Assembly: GCF_028829235.1 (NCBI RefSeq)
Contig: NZ_JAIWJY010000004.1
Coordinates: 340,127-404,126, forward strand
From: Tenacibaculum larymnensis
GTDB lineage: Bacteria; Bacteroidota; Bacteroidia; Flavobacteriales; Flavobacteriaceae
Direction: 5' to 3'
DNA length: 64,000 nucleotides
The position numbers were made by a program, and so were the translations under genes. Below the pieces are notes generated by a model, which was given only the letters and a program-made list of their open reading frames with translations, ran no database searches and had not been told where the DNA came from. The first letter of the stretch is position 1. Each line of letters starts with the position of its first letter. Of this stretch, positions 24,536 to 32,425 are shown in pieces.

Positions 24536-25819
24536 ATGTCTAAAAAAATTGGATTAAAAGAAGCTATTTCAATAGGGATTGGTGGTATGGTAGGCGGTGG
24601 TATTTTTGCCGTTTTAGGTCTAGCTGTTTTACTTGCTAAAGGAGGAACTCCAATTGCTTTTTTACTTGCAGGAATACTAGCTTTATTAACCTCATATAGC
24701 TATGTAAATCTTTCAAAAAAATATCCAGATAGAGGTGGCACTGTAAAATTTATTAATCAAGGTTTTGGAAGAACCATTTTTAGCGGAGCTATTAACAATC
24801 TTTTATGGGTAAGCTATATTGTAATGCTTTCTTTATATGCTTCTGCTTTTGGCTCTTATGCTCCTAACCTATGGGAAATAACTCAAAACAAAACAATCAA
24901 CTTTCATATATATGCCAGTGCTATTATTATTATAGCTACAGCAATTAACTACTACAGTATTGCTGTAGTGGGAAAAATTGAATCATACGCAGTAGTTATT
25001 AAACTTATAATTCTTATTGGTTTTATTGCCATCGGAGCTTATGGACTAATAGGAAATCCTAATATGGCTCAACTATCTATTAGTAACTGGGAAAACCCTA
25101 TCAAATTATTTGCTGGTGGTATGGTTATTTTTGTTGCCTATGAAGGCTTTGAGTTAATAGCCAATGCTGCTCCCGATATTTTAAATCCTGAAAAAAACAT
25201 ATCAAAAGCTTATTACTACTCTGTAATATTTGTTATTGTGTTGTACATTATCATTGCTCTTGTTACTGTAGGTTCTCTCCCATTTAATCAAATTGCCAAA
25301 GCGCAAGATTATGTACTAGCAGAAGCCGCTAAACCAATGTTAGGACAAGTAGGATTTACTATCATAACCATAGCTGCATTAATTTCTACTTTCTCTGCCA
25401 TTAATGCTTCATTATATGGAGGTAGTAAAGTTAACTATGAAATTGCTGAAGATGATGAATTACCACATCATTTTCTTGCCAAATTTTGGAATCAACCTAT
25501 CGGATTACTAATTACCGCTATAGCAACTCTAGTATTAGTTAACACATTAAATTTAGAAAGTATATCTACTGCTGGTAGTGTTGGCTTCATCCTTATTTTC
25601 GGAATTGTAAATTACGTAGGTTTTAAACTTTCAAAAGAAACAGGTGCTAATAAAATAATTCCTTTATTAGGATGTTTTTTATGTGTAATTGCTCTAGTTA
25701 TTCTAATCAAACAACAACTTCAATCGAATCTAATTGGAGTATTTGTATCTCTTGGAATTATTACCCTATGTTTTATTATTGAGTGGATTTATAAGAAAAA
25801 TGAAACAAAGGCTATATAA
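24536..25819 (+). CDS. APC-family amino acid permease
   Basis: This 427-residue inner-membrane protein has about 12 predicted transmembrane segments. It shows the APC signature in the first helix, GIGGMVGGGIFAVLG, and FVAYEGFELIANAAPDILNPEKNISKA in the sixth-helix region. Length is normal for the family. The amino acid or amine it carries cannot be read from the sequence. It lies last in the accessory region. Its stop codon falls inside the following terminator hairpin. Confidence 0.88.
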   Translation: MSKKIGLKEAISIGIGGMVGGGIFAVLGLAVLLAKGGTPIAFLLAGILALLTSYSYVNLSKKYPDRGGTVKFINQGFGRTIFSGAINNLLWVSYIVMLSLYASAFGSYAPNLWEITQNKTINFHIYASAIIIIATAINYYSIAVVGKIESYAVVIKLIILIGFIAIGAYGLIGNPNMAQLSISNWENPIKLFAGGMVIFVAYEGFELIANAAPDILNPEKNISKAYYYSVIFVIVLYIIIALVTVGSLPFNQIAKAQDYVLAEAAKPMLGQVGFTIITIAALISTFSAINASLYGGSKVNYEIAEDDELPHHFLAKFWNQPIGLLITAIATLVLVNTLNLESISTAGSVGFILIFGIVNYVGFKLSKETGANKIIPLLGCFLCVIALVILIKQQLQSNLIGVFVSLGIITLCFIIEWIYKKNETKAI

Positions 25820-25844
25820 AATGAATTCATTTTATATAGCCTTT
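25807..25844. terminator. Bidirectional terminator between permease and rluD
   Basis: A perfect inverted repeat of 19-bp arms, centred near 25825, has A/T-rich flanks. The left arm includes the permease stop codon, and rluD converges on the other side, so the hairpin can end both transcripts. Confidence 0.8.
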
Positions 25845-25860
25845 TCCTTTGAATAAGTTT

Positions 25861-26898
25861 TTATTCTTCCAATTTAGAATGCTCAGAATACGTACGCCAT
25901 TTCTCTAAACAAGCGGTAATATCTTCAGGTACTTCAGAATCAAACTTTAGAAATTCCCCAGTAGTTGGATGCGTAAAACCTAACGTTTTTGCATGTAAAG
26001 CTTGTCTTGGTAATATTTTAAAACAATTATCTACAAATTGTTTGTATTTAGTAAATGTAGTTCCCTTTAAAATGGCGTTACCTCCATAACGCTCATCGTT
26101 AAAAAGTGTGTGACCAATATGCTTAAAATGAGCTCTAATTTGATGCGTTCTACCCGTTTCTAACTTACATTGCACTAATGTTACATACGTAAGTCTTTCT
26201 AACACTTTATAATGAGTTACTGCATGCTTACCATGCTCTCCATCAGGGAAAACATCCATTTGTAAGCGATTTTTAAAGCTACGTCCTATATTTCCTTCAA
26301 TAGTTCCTTCATCCTCTTCTATATTCCCCCAAACTAAAGCGTAATATAAACGTTCTGTAGTACGATCAAAAAATTGCTTAGATAAATGAGCCATTGCATA
26401 CTCAGTTTTTGCAACAACCAACAACCCACTAGTATCTTTATCAATTCGATGTACTAAACCAGGGCGCTCATTAGAATTCTTTGGTAAGTTTTCTATATGG
26501 TGAATCAGTCCATTTACTAACGTACCTGAATAATTTCCATGACCAGGATGTACTACCATACCTGCTGGCTTATTCACCACTATTACTTCATCATCCTCAT
26601 ATACTATATCAATAGGAATATCTTCTGCTACTAATAAGTTTTCGTGAGGTGGATATGTTAATACCACTCTAACAACATCCTTAGGTTTTACTTTGTAGTT
26701 TGGTTTTACAGCAACATCATTTACTAAAACATTTCCTGCTTTAGCTGCTTGCTGTATTTTATTTCGAGTAGCATTTTCAATAAAATTCATTAAAAACTTA
26801 TCTACTCGTAATGGTACTTGACCATCTGTTGCTACAAACCTATGATGTTCATATAAATCATCATTCTCTATCTCTGGAGTATTATCTTCCTGCATCAA
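25861..26898 (-). CDS. rluD: RluD-type 23S rRNA pseudouridine synthase
   Basis: This 345-residue protein has an N-terminal S4 domain (about 30-95, RVDKFLMNFIENATRNKIQQAAKAGNVLVNDVAVKPNYKVKP). The RluA/RluD catalytic domain has the motif GLVHRIDKDTSGLLVVAKT with the catalytic Asp, and ETGRTHQIRAHFKHIGH near the C-terminus. It should convert uridines in 23S rRNA helix 69 to pseudouridine. It follows the PASTA gene by 13 bp on the same strand, a common flavobacterial order. Assignment to RluD rather than RluA/RluC rests on length and context. Confidence 0.85.
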   Translation of the reverse strand: MMQEDNTPEIENDDLYEHHRFVATDGQVPLRVDKFLMNFIENATRNKIQQAAKAGNVLVNDVAVKPNYKVKPKDVVRVVLTYPPHENLLVAEDIPIDIVYEDDEVIVVNKPAGMVVHPGHGNYSGTLVNGLIHHIENLPKNSNERPGLVHRIDKDTSGLLVVAKTEYAMAHLSKQFFDRTTERLYYALVWGNIEEDEGTIEGNIGRSFKNRLQMDVFPDGEHGKHAVTHYKVLERLTYVTLVQCKLETGRTHQIRAHFKHIGHTLFNDERYGGNAILKGTTFTKYKQFVDNCFKILPRQALHAKTLGFTHPTTGEFLKFDSEVPEDITACLEKWRTYSEHSKLEE

Positions 26899-26911
26899 TC
26901 AGTTATAAAAA

Positions 26912-27493
26912 TTAGTATCCATTACCATCACCCAAAATCAAGTCGATGGTTGTTTGTTTTGGTAACTTAGTTCCTGGCTCTATTTTTTGTCCGTTATGTT
27001 TTAATCCACGAACCACATCTTTTCCTATATCATGAACCCAAGTAACATTCGTTCCAACTTTAAACCCTATTGAGCGTAGATGTGTTGTTGCCTGACGTCT
27101 GGTACGCCCATTTAAATTAGGAACTTCTACATCTCTATATTTAGATGGATTTAATGTTAAATATATTTTACGCTTTTCTTTTACAAAATCACCTGCTTCC
27201 GGATCTTGTTCAATAATTGATTTTTTTGGATATTCAGGATTATAGCTTGCACTATCAATTACCACAAAATCTAAATTTAATTCACTTAGTTTTTGCTCAA
27301 CATCAGCTAATGACATTTTATGCAAATCAGGTACTTGTATTTTTTGATTGTGGTTTGTTGTAACTCCTAACCACCATTGTAATACAAATACAAAAACTAG
27401 TATTGAAACAACTGCTATAATTATGTTTTTTAAAAAAGATTTACTTTTTATAAATTGAAATAAACCTCCAGTTTTTTCTGTAAAATTACTCAT
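26912..27493 (-). CDS. PASTA-domain membrane protein
   Basis: This 193-residue protein has one transmembrane helix (about 24-44, NIIIAVVSILVFVFVLQWW). Two or more PASTA domains follow outside: KIQVPDLHKMSLADVEQKLSELNLDFVVIDS at about 57-85, and VEVPNLNGRTRRQATTHLRSIGFKVG. No kinase domain is attached, unlike PknB-type proteins, so it probably binds peptidoglycan or muropeptides on its own. It is adjacent to rluD and divergent from ddl, a cell-wall gene, which fits. Confidence 0.85.
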   Translation of the reverse strand: MSNFTEKTGGLFQFIKSKSFLKNIIIAVVSILVFVFVLQWWLGVTTNHNQKIQVPDLHKMSLADVEQKLSELNLDFVVIDSASYNPEYPKKSIIEQDPEAGDFVKEKRKIYLTLNPSKYRDVEVPNLNGRTRRQATTHLRSIGFKVGTNVTWVHDIGKDVVRGLKHNGQKIEPGTKLPKQTTIDLILGDGNGY

Positions 27494-27647
27494 ATCATTT
27501 TTTTGTAAGATCGCACAAATTTACAGTAAAAATATTACTATTTTAAATTCGACAAGTCTTAAACGAGTTTTTTTGGTAAGTTTGTATAATCCAATGATTG
27601 GATTTTAGACAAACAATGATAAAAACAGTAATTGAAATACATTTGAA

Positions 27648-28631
27648 GTGAAAAAAAACATCGCTATTATTATGGGAGGTTATTCCTCAGAAGTAGGAAT
27701 TTCTCTAAAAAGTGGTAATGTAGTTTACAAACATATTGATAAAGAAAAGTATAACGCTTTTAAAGTTCATATTTTAGAAAATAAATGGGTATATGTTGAT
27801 GATAATAATGTAGAATATCCAATAAATAGAGAAAATTTTTCAGTTGAAGTTAAAGAGCAAAAAATCACATTCGATTGTGTTTTTAATGCTATTCACGGTA
27901 CACCGGGTGAAAACGGAATTATCTTAGCCTATTTTGATCTTATTGGCATAAAACACACCTCTGCCCCATTCTATCAAATGGCCTTAACCTTTAATAAACG
28001 TGATACCTTAAGCGTGGTAAAACAATACGGAATAGCAACTGCTATTTCTATATACCTAAACAAGGGTGATGAAATAGATTGTGATGCTTTCATAAAAAAA
28101 GTGGGACTTCCTTGCTTTGTAAAACCAAATGGTGCGGGTTCTAGTTTTGGTATATCGAAAGTATATACTAAAGAAGAGTTAATTCCTGCTATAGAAAAAG
28201 CATATGAAGAAGATACTGAAATATTAATTGAAAGCTTTTTAGACGGAACTGAGGTTTCTGTTGGAGTAATTCAATATAAAGGAGTAACAAAAGTACTACC
28301 AATAACAGAAATTGTTTCAGAAAATGATTTTTTCGATTATAAAGCTAAATATGAAGGAGAGTCACAAGAAATTACTCCTGCACGTTTAACTGACTCTCAA
28401 AGAAAAAGAGTGAAAGAAGTAGCTAAGCGTGTATATGAAATTTTAAACATGCGTGGTTTTTCTCGTTCTGAATATATTTTGGTTAACGATGAGCCACATT
28501 TTATAGAAATGAATACTGTTCCTGGGTTAACTGAGGCAAGTATTTTACCACAGCAAGCCAATCATGCGGGTATTTCTTTAACGGAATTATTCGGAAATGC
28601 TATTGAAATGGCTTTAAATGACAAAATATAA
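27648..28631 (+). CDS. ddl: D-alanine--D-alanine ligase
   Basis: This 327-residue protein starts at a GTG and reads KNIAIIMGGYSSEVGISLKSGNVV, the typical Ddl N-terminus. ATP-grasp motifs are present: CFVKPNGAGSSFGISKV, ESFLDGTEVSVGV, and YILVNDEPHFIEMNTVPGLTEASILPQQA with the metal-binding Glu and Asn. It joins two D-alanines for peptidoglycan precursors in the cytosol. Its stop overlaps the coaD start by one base, giving translational coupling. The PASTA gene is divergent upstream. Confidence 0.92.
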   Translation: MKKNIAIIMGGYSSEVGISLKSGNVVYKHIDKEKYNAFKVHILENKWVYVDDNNVEYPINRENFSVEVKEQKITFDCVFNAIHGTPGENGIILAYFDLIGIKHTSAPFYQMALTFNKRDTLSVVKQYGIATAISIYLNKGDEIDCDAFIKKVGLPCFVKPNGAGSSFGISKVYTKEELIPAIEKAYEEDTEILIESFLDGTEVSVGVIQYKGVTKVLPITEIVSENDFFDYKAKYEGESQEITPARLTDSQRKRVKEVAKRVYEILNMRGFSRSEYILVNDEPHFIEMNTVPGLTEASILPQQANHAGISLTELFGNAIEMALNDKI

Positions 28632-29083
28632 TGAAAAGAGCAATTTTTCCTGGATCTTTTGATCCAATAACTTTAGGACACTTAGATATTATTGAACGTG
28701 GTGTTACCCTTTTTGATGAGTTAATCATTGCAATTGGTGTAAATGCAGATAAAAAATACATGTTTTCATTAGAAGAACGCCAACGTTTTATAGAAGAGAC
28801 TTTTAAACACGAGCCAAAAATAAAAGTGCTTACCTATAGTGGGCTTACCGTGAACTTTTGTAAAGAGCAAGATGCTCAATTTATTTTAAGAGGTTTACGT
28901 AATCCTGCCGATTTTGAGTTTGAAAAAGCTATTGCACATACTAATAGAAAACTTTCTGAAATAGAGACTGTATTTTTACTAACCTCCTCGGGTAAAAGTT
29001 ATATTTCTTCATCAATTGTAAGAGATGTAATCAGAAATAATGGTGACTATACAGGATTAGTACCTGACGCAGTTAGAATTTAA
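28631..29083 (+). CDS. coaD: Phosphopantetheine adenylyltransferase
   Basis: This 150-residue protein begins KRAIFPGSFDPITLGHLDIIERG, containing the nucleotidyltransferase TxGH-type motif, and has ILRGLRNPADFEFE and YISSSIVRDVIRNNGDYTGLVP later. These are diagnostic for CoaD, which makes dephospho-CoA from 4'-phosphopantetheine. Length is normal. It overlaps ddl by one base, and the M14 peptidase gene follows after 18 bp. Confidence 0.93.
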   Translation: MKRAIFPGSFDPITLGHLDIIERGVTLFDELIIAIGVNADKKYMFSLEERQRFIEETFKHEPKIKVLTYSGLTVNFCKEQDAQFILRGLRNPADFEFEKAIAHTNRKLSEIETVFLLTSSGKSYISSSIVRDVIRNNGDYTGLVPDAVRI

Positions 29084-29101
29084 ACTTTTAAATACGTTAC
29101 T

Positions 29102-30850
29102 TTGAAAAAACTATTTGTACTACTCCTAATAATTACTGTTGCTTGTAAACCAGAATCAACAAAAAAGAATAACGATTTCACTACACTGTTTGAAACATCT
29201 AACGGAACAGAAACTCCTAAGTATCAAGAAGTAATTTCTTTTTATGAACGTTTAGCTGAAATATACCCTGAAATTTCTTTGTTTGAAATAGGTACTACAG
29301 ATATTGGAAAACCTTTACATTTAGTTGTTTTCAATGCCAATGGAAAAACCAATATTAAAGCACTCAAGAACTCTTCAAAAAATAGAGTTTTAATTAATAA
29401 CGGTATTCACCCTGGAGAATCTGACGGAATTGATGCATCAATGTTACTATTAAGAAACATTGTTCAAAATGACTCTTTAAAAAGCAAATACAAAAATTCT
29501 TTGATTTGTATAATTCCTGTATATAATATTGGTGGTGCATTCAACAGAAACTCATACACAAGAGCCAATCAAAATGGACCAAAAGAATACGGTTTTAGAG
29601 GAAATGCTCGTAATTACGATTTGAATCGTGACTTTATTAAACAAGATACCAAAAACGCCGCTGCTTTTGCTGAGATTTTTCACACTGTAAACCCCGATGT
29701 TTTTATTGATAATCACGTAAGTAATGGTGCTGATTATCAGTACTCTATTACTCATTTATTCACTCAGCATAATAAATTAGGAGGAAAACTTGGTGAGTTC
29801 ATTGAAACAAAAATGCGTCCTCAAATAGAACAGTCTTTAGCAAAAAAAGATATTATTATTACTCCTTATGTAAATGTTTGGGGAACAACTCCAGAAAACG
29901 GATGGTCACAGTTTTTCGATTCACCTAGATATTCTACTGGTTACACTACCCTATTCAACACGTTAGGATTAATGGTTGAAACTCATATGTTAAAACCGTA
30001 CAAAATTAGAGTAGAACAAACCTATGAGCTATTATTTTCTACTTTAGATTTTTCTAAAGAAAACAGCGCCAAAATAAAAAGTTTACGAAAAAAAGCTGTT
30101 GAAGAAGTTATTAATAAAAAAACGTATCCTATTTCTTTTAAAGTCGATAAAAATTCTCCTAATGCGTTACATTTTAAAGGTTATGAAGGTTCACTTATAG
30201 ACAGCAAAGTAACTAATGGAAAGCGTTTGTTTTATGATAGAACAAAACCTTATAATAAAAAGGTGTCCTATTATAACAACTTTATTTCTACCAAAGAAAT
30301 TACAATTCCAAAAGCATATATTTTACAAAAAGGTTGGCATAATGTTGTAGATCGATTACAAAATAATAAAATTGATTTTACTCGTTTTCAAAAAGATACC
30401 ATATTAACTGTCGAAGTTCAACACATTAAAGAATTTGAAACTCGAAAAATGGCATACGAAGGTCATTATTTACATTATAATACTGAAGTTGAAAGAACAG
30501 GAAATCAACAAATTAAATTTTCTAAAGGAGATATTTATATTCCAACAAATCAACCAGGAATACGTTATATTTTAGAAACCTTAGAGGCAGAAGCTCCTGA
30601 TTCTTTTTTTAACTGGAACTTCTTTGATACTATATTACAACAAAAAGAAGGATATTCTTCTTACGTTTTTGAAGATATTGCTGAAGACTTTTTAAACAAT
30701 AACCCTATAATAAAACAAGAGTTTTTAGAGAAGTTAAAATCTGAGGAAGATTTTGCTAAAAATTCACAAGCACAGTTGTATTGGGTTTACAAAAAAACTC
30801 CACATTACGAAAAAGCACACAAAAAACTACCTACTTATAAGTTATATTAA
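29102..30850 (+). CDS. M14-family zinc carboxypeptidase lipoprotein
   Basis: This 582-residue protein starts at a TTG (MKKLFVLLLIITVACK) with a lipobox Cys15. The M14 catalytic part is at about 40-330: GIHPGESDG supplies the zinc-binding HPxE, DNHVSNG the second zinc His, and MVETHML the general base Glu. A C-terminal beta-rich domain (about 350-580) follows. It probably trims peptides in the envelope. It begins 18 bp after coaD, and this order recurs in flavobacteria. Confidence 0.85.
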   Translation: MKKLFVLLLIITVACKPESTKKNNDFTTLFETSNGTETPKYQEVISFYERLAEIYPEISLFEIGTTDIGKPLHLVVFNANGKTNIKALKNSSKNRVLINNGIHPGESDGIDASMLLLRNIVQNDSLKSKYKNSLICIIPVYNIGGAFNRNSYTRANQNGPKEYGFRGNARNYDLNRDFIKQDTKNAAAFAEIFHTVNPDVFIDNHVSNGADYQYSITHLFTQHNKLGGKLGEFIETKMRPQIEQSLAKKDIIITPYVNVWGTTPENGWSQFFDSPRYSTGYTTLFNTLGLMVETHMLKPYKIRVEQTYELLFSTLDFSKENSAKIKSLRKKAVEEVINKKTYPISFKVDKNSPNALHFKGYEGSLIDSKVTNGKRLFYDRTKPYNKKVSYYNNFISTKEITIPKAYILQKGWHNVVDRLQNNKIDFTRFQKDTILTVEVQHIKEFETRKMAYEGHYLHYNTEVERTGNQQIKFSKGDIYIPTNQPGIRYILETLEAEAPDSFFNWNFFDTILQQKEGYSSYVFEDIAEDFLNNNPIIKQEFLEKLKSEEDFAKNSQAQLYWVYKKTPHYEKAHKKLPTYKLY

Positions 30851-30880
30851 TAATTTTTTAACCTCTTAATTACATTTTCA

Positions 30881-30888
30881 TACATTTG
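30881..30888 (+). promoter_or_regulatory. -7 promoter element of the ECF sigma gene
   Basis: TACATTTG matches TAnnTTTG. It ends 24 nt before the ATG at 30913, which fits a transcription start a few bases downstream. No good TTG lies at the expected upstream distance, so the -33 element is weak or regulated. Confidence 0.45.
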
Positions 30889-30912
30889 CTGTTGATTAAG
30901 AATTTAATCTAA

Positions 30913-31431
30913 ATGAATAAAGAACCCTTAAAGTCTGTTTGTGAGCAGAATAATTTTAAAGAAATTTTTAATCAGCACTCACAAACATTAAGAAATTATA
31001 TATATTATAAGTGCGGTGATACTCAGCAAGCTGAAGACATCGTACAGGAAGCGTATATAAAATTATGGAATAATTGCTCTAAAGTTTATTTTGAAAAAGC
31101 TAAATCTTACCTGTATACAGTAGCTAATAATCATTTTTTAAATGATGTAGCTCACAAAAAGGTTGTATTAGAGCATCAAAAACAAAGTGTTTCTTCTGGT
31201 AAGACTAATGAAACACCTCAATTTCTTTTAGAAGAAGAAGAATTTCATTCAAAATTAAAAAAAGCCATTGCCGACTTACCAGAAAAGCAAAGAGAAGTTT
31301 TTTTACTTAGTCGAATAGACAAAAAAAAGTATAGTGAAATTGCTGATATAGTTGGAGTTTCTGTGAAAGCAGTAGAAAAAAGAATGAGCAAAGCTCTGCT
31401 TACTTTAAAAGAGCAAATAGGTAAAGTGTAA
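30913..31431 (+). CDS. ECF sigma factor (FecI-like)
   Basis: This 172-residue protein has sigma region 2 (CGDTQQAEDIVQEAYIKLWNN, about 32-55) and region 4 (LPEKQREVFLLSRIDKKKYSEIADIVGVSVKAVEKRMSKALLTL, about 118-165). The downstream FecR and STN-type TonB receptor genes show it is the sigma factor of a trans-envelope surface-signalling system. Such sigma factors activate their own receptor operon when the ligand binds the receptor. Confidence 0.9.
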   Translation: MNKEPLKSVCEQNNFKEIFNQHSQTLRNYIYYKCGDTQQAEDIVQEAYIKLWNNCSKVYFEKAKSYLYTVANNHFLNDVAHKKVVLEHQKQSVSSGKTNETPQFLLEEEEFHSKLKKAIADLPEKQREVFLLSRIDKKKYSEIADIVGVSVKAVEKRMSKALLTLKEQIGKV

Positions 31432-31504
31432 TAAAAAACAATATTTGTAGTAGGGTAATTAGTCTTTTACTTGTTTTTAATACAAATAGCACGAATAATA
31501 GGAA

Positions 31505-32425
31505 ATGAAAATAAATTATAAAGATGAAACTTTTTTAGCGAGATGGATAGCCAATGAGCTATCGGCTGAAGAATTGAAAGAGTTTCAACAAACCGAAGTT
31601 TATCATCAATTTAAAGCTATTGATGATGCTTCACAATTATTAAAAGCTCCTTCCTATAATAAAGAAAATGCTTTTAATAAAATTCAAACAAACTTAGAGC
31701 CAACAAAAACTAACAAAAAAGTAGTAAAGTTAATCCCTACTTGGATGTATGGTGCAGTTGCATCTATAGCTTTGTTAATTAGTTTTTTATACTTTAATAA
31801 TAATACAACTGATTTTTCTACAGGTTATGGAGAACAACTAACAATTACTTTACCTGACAACTCTAAAGCTCATTTATCACCTAAATCTGAAATAACATAC
31901 AAAAAACAAAATTGGAATGATAAAAGAGAATTATTATTAAAAGGTAAAGCTTATTTTGAAGTAGAAAAAGGTAAATCTTTTACTGTAAAATCAAATGAAG
32001 GAAATGTAACTGTGCTAGGAACTAAGTTTACTGTAAATACTTCTGAAAACTATTTTGAAGTTAAATGTTTCGAAGGTAAAGTAAAAGTTACTTCAAAAAA
32101 TAAAGAGGAGGTTATTTTAACTAAAGGAAAAGCCTTCAGAAACTATAGTAACTCTAGTGAAAAATGGGAGTTTGTAGATACTACTCCTTCTTGGATAAAA
32201 GGTGAAAGTTCTTTTAACAACACCCCTTTACATCAAGTTATAAAAGCTTTAGAAAATCAATTCAAATTAAAATTTGACGCTTCAAGAATAGATACCTCTC
32301 AACGTTTTACAGGTACTTTTACACATGAAGATGTTAATATAGCATTGCAAACTGTTTTTGCTCCTATGAAAATTTCTTATAAATTAGCAGAAAATAGTTC
32401 AGTTGTATTGACATATAGTAAATGA
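31505..32425 (+). CDS. FecR-family anti-sigma/sensor protein
   Basis: This 306-residue inner-membrane protein has a short cytoplasmic part (about 1-75) with ETFLARWIANELSAEELKEFQ, which binds the sigma factor in this family. One membrane helix (about 80-98, YGAVASIALLISFLYF) and a periplasmic FecR domain follow, with GYGEQLTITLPDNSKAHLSPKSEITY and GKAYFEVEKGKSFTV. The C-terminal DUF4974-like part includes NTPLHQVIKALENQFKLKF. Its stop overlaps the receptor start by 4 bp. Confidence 0.9.
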   Translation: MKINYKDETFLARWIANELSAEELKEFQQTEVYHQFKAIDDASQLLKAPSYNKENAFNKIQTNLEPTKTNKKVVKLIPTWMYGAVASIALLISFLYFNNNTTDFSTGYGEQLTITLPDNSKAHLSPKSEITYKKQNWNDKRELLLKGKAYFEVEKGKSFTVKSNEGNVTVLGTKFTVNTSENYFEVKCFEGKVKVTSKNKEEVILTKGKAFRNYSNSSEKWEFVDTTPSWIKGESSFNNTPLHQVIKALENQFKLKFDASRIDTSQRFTGTFTHEDVNIALQTVFAPMKISYKLAENSSVVLTYSK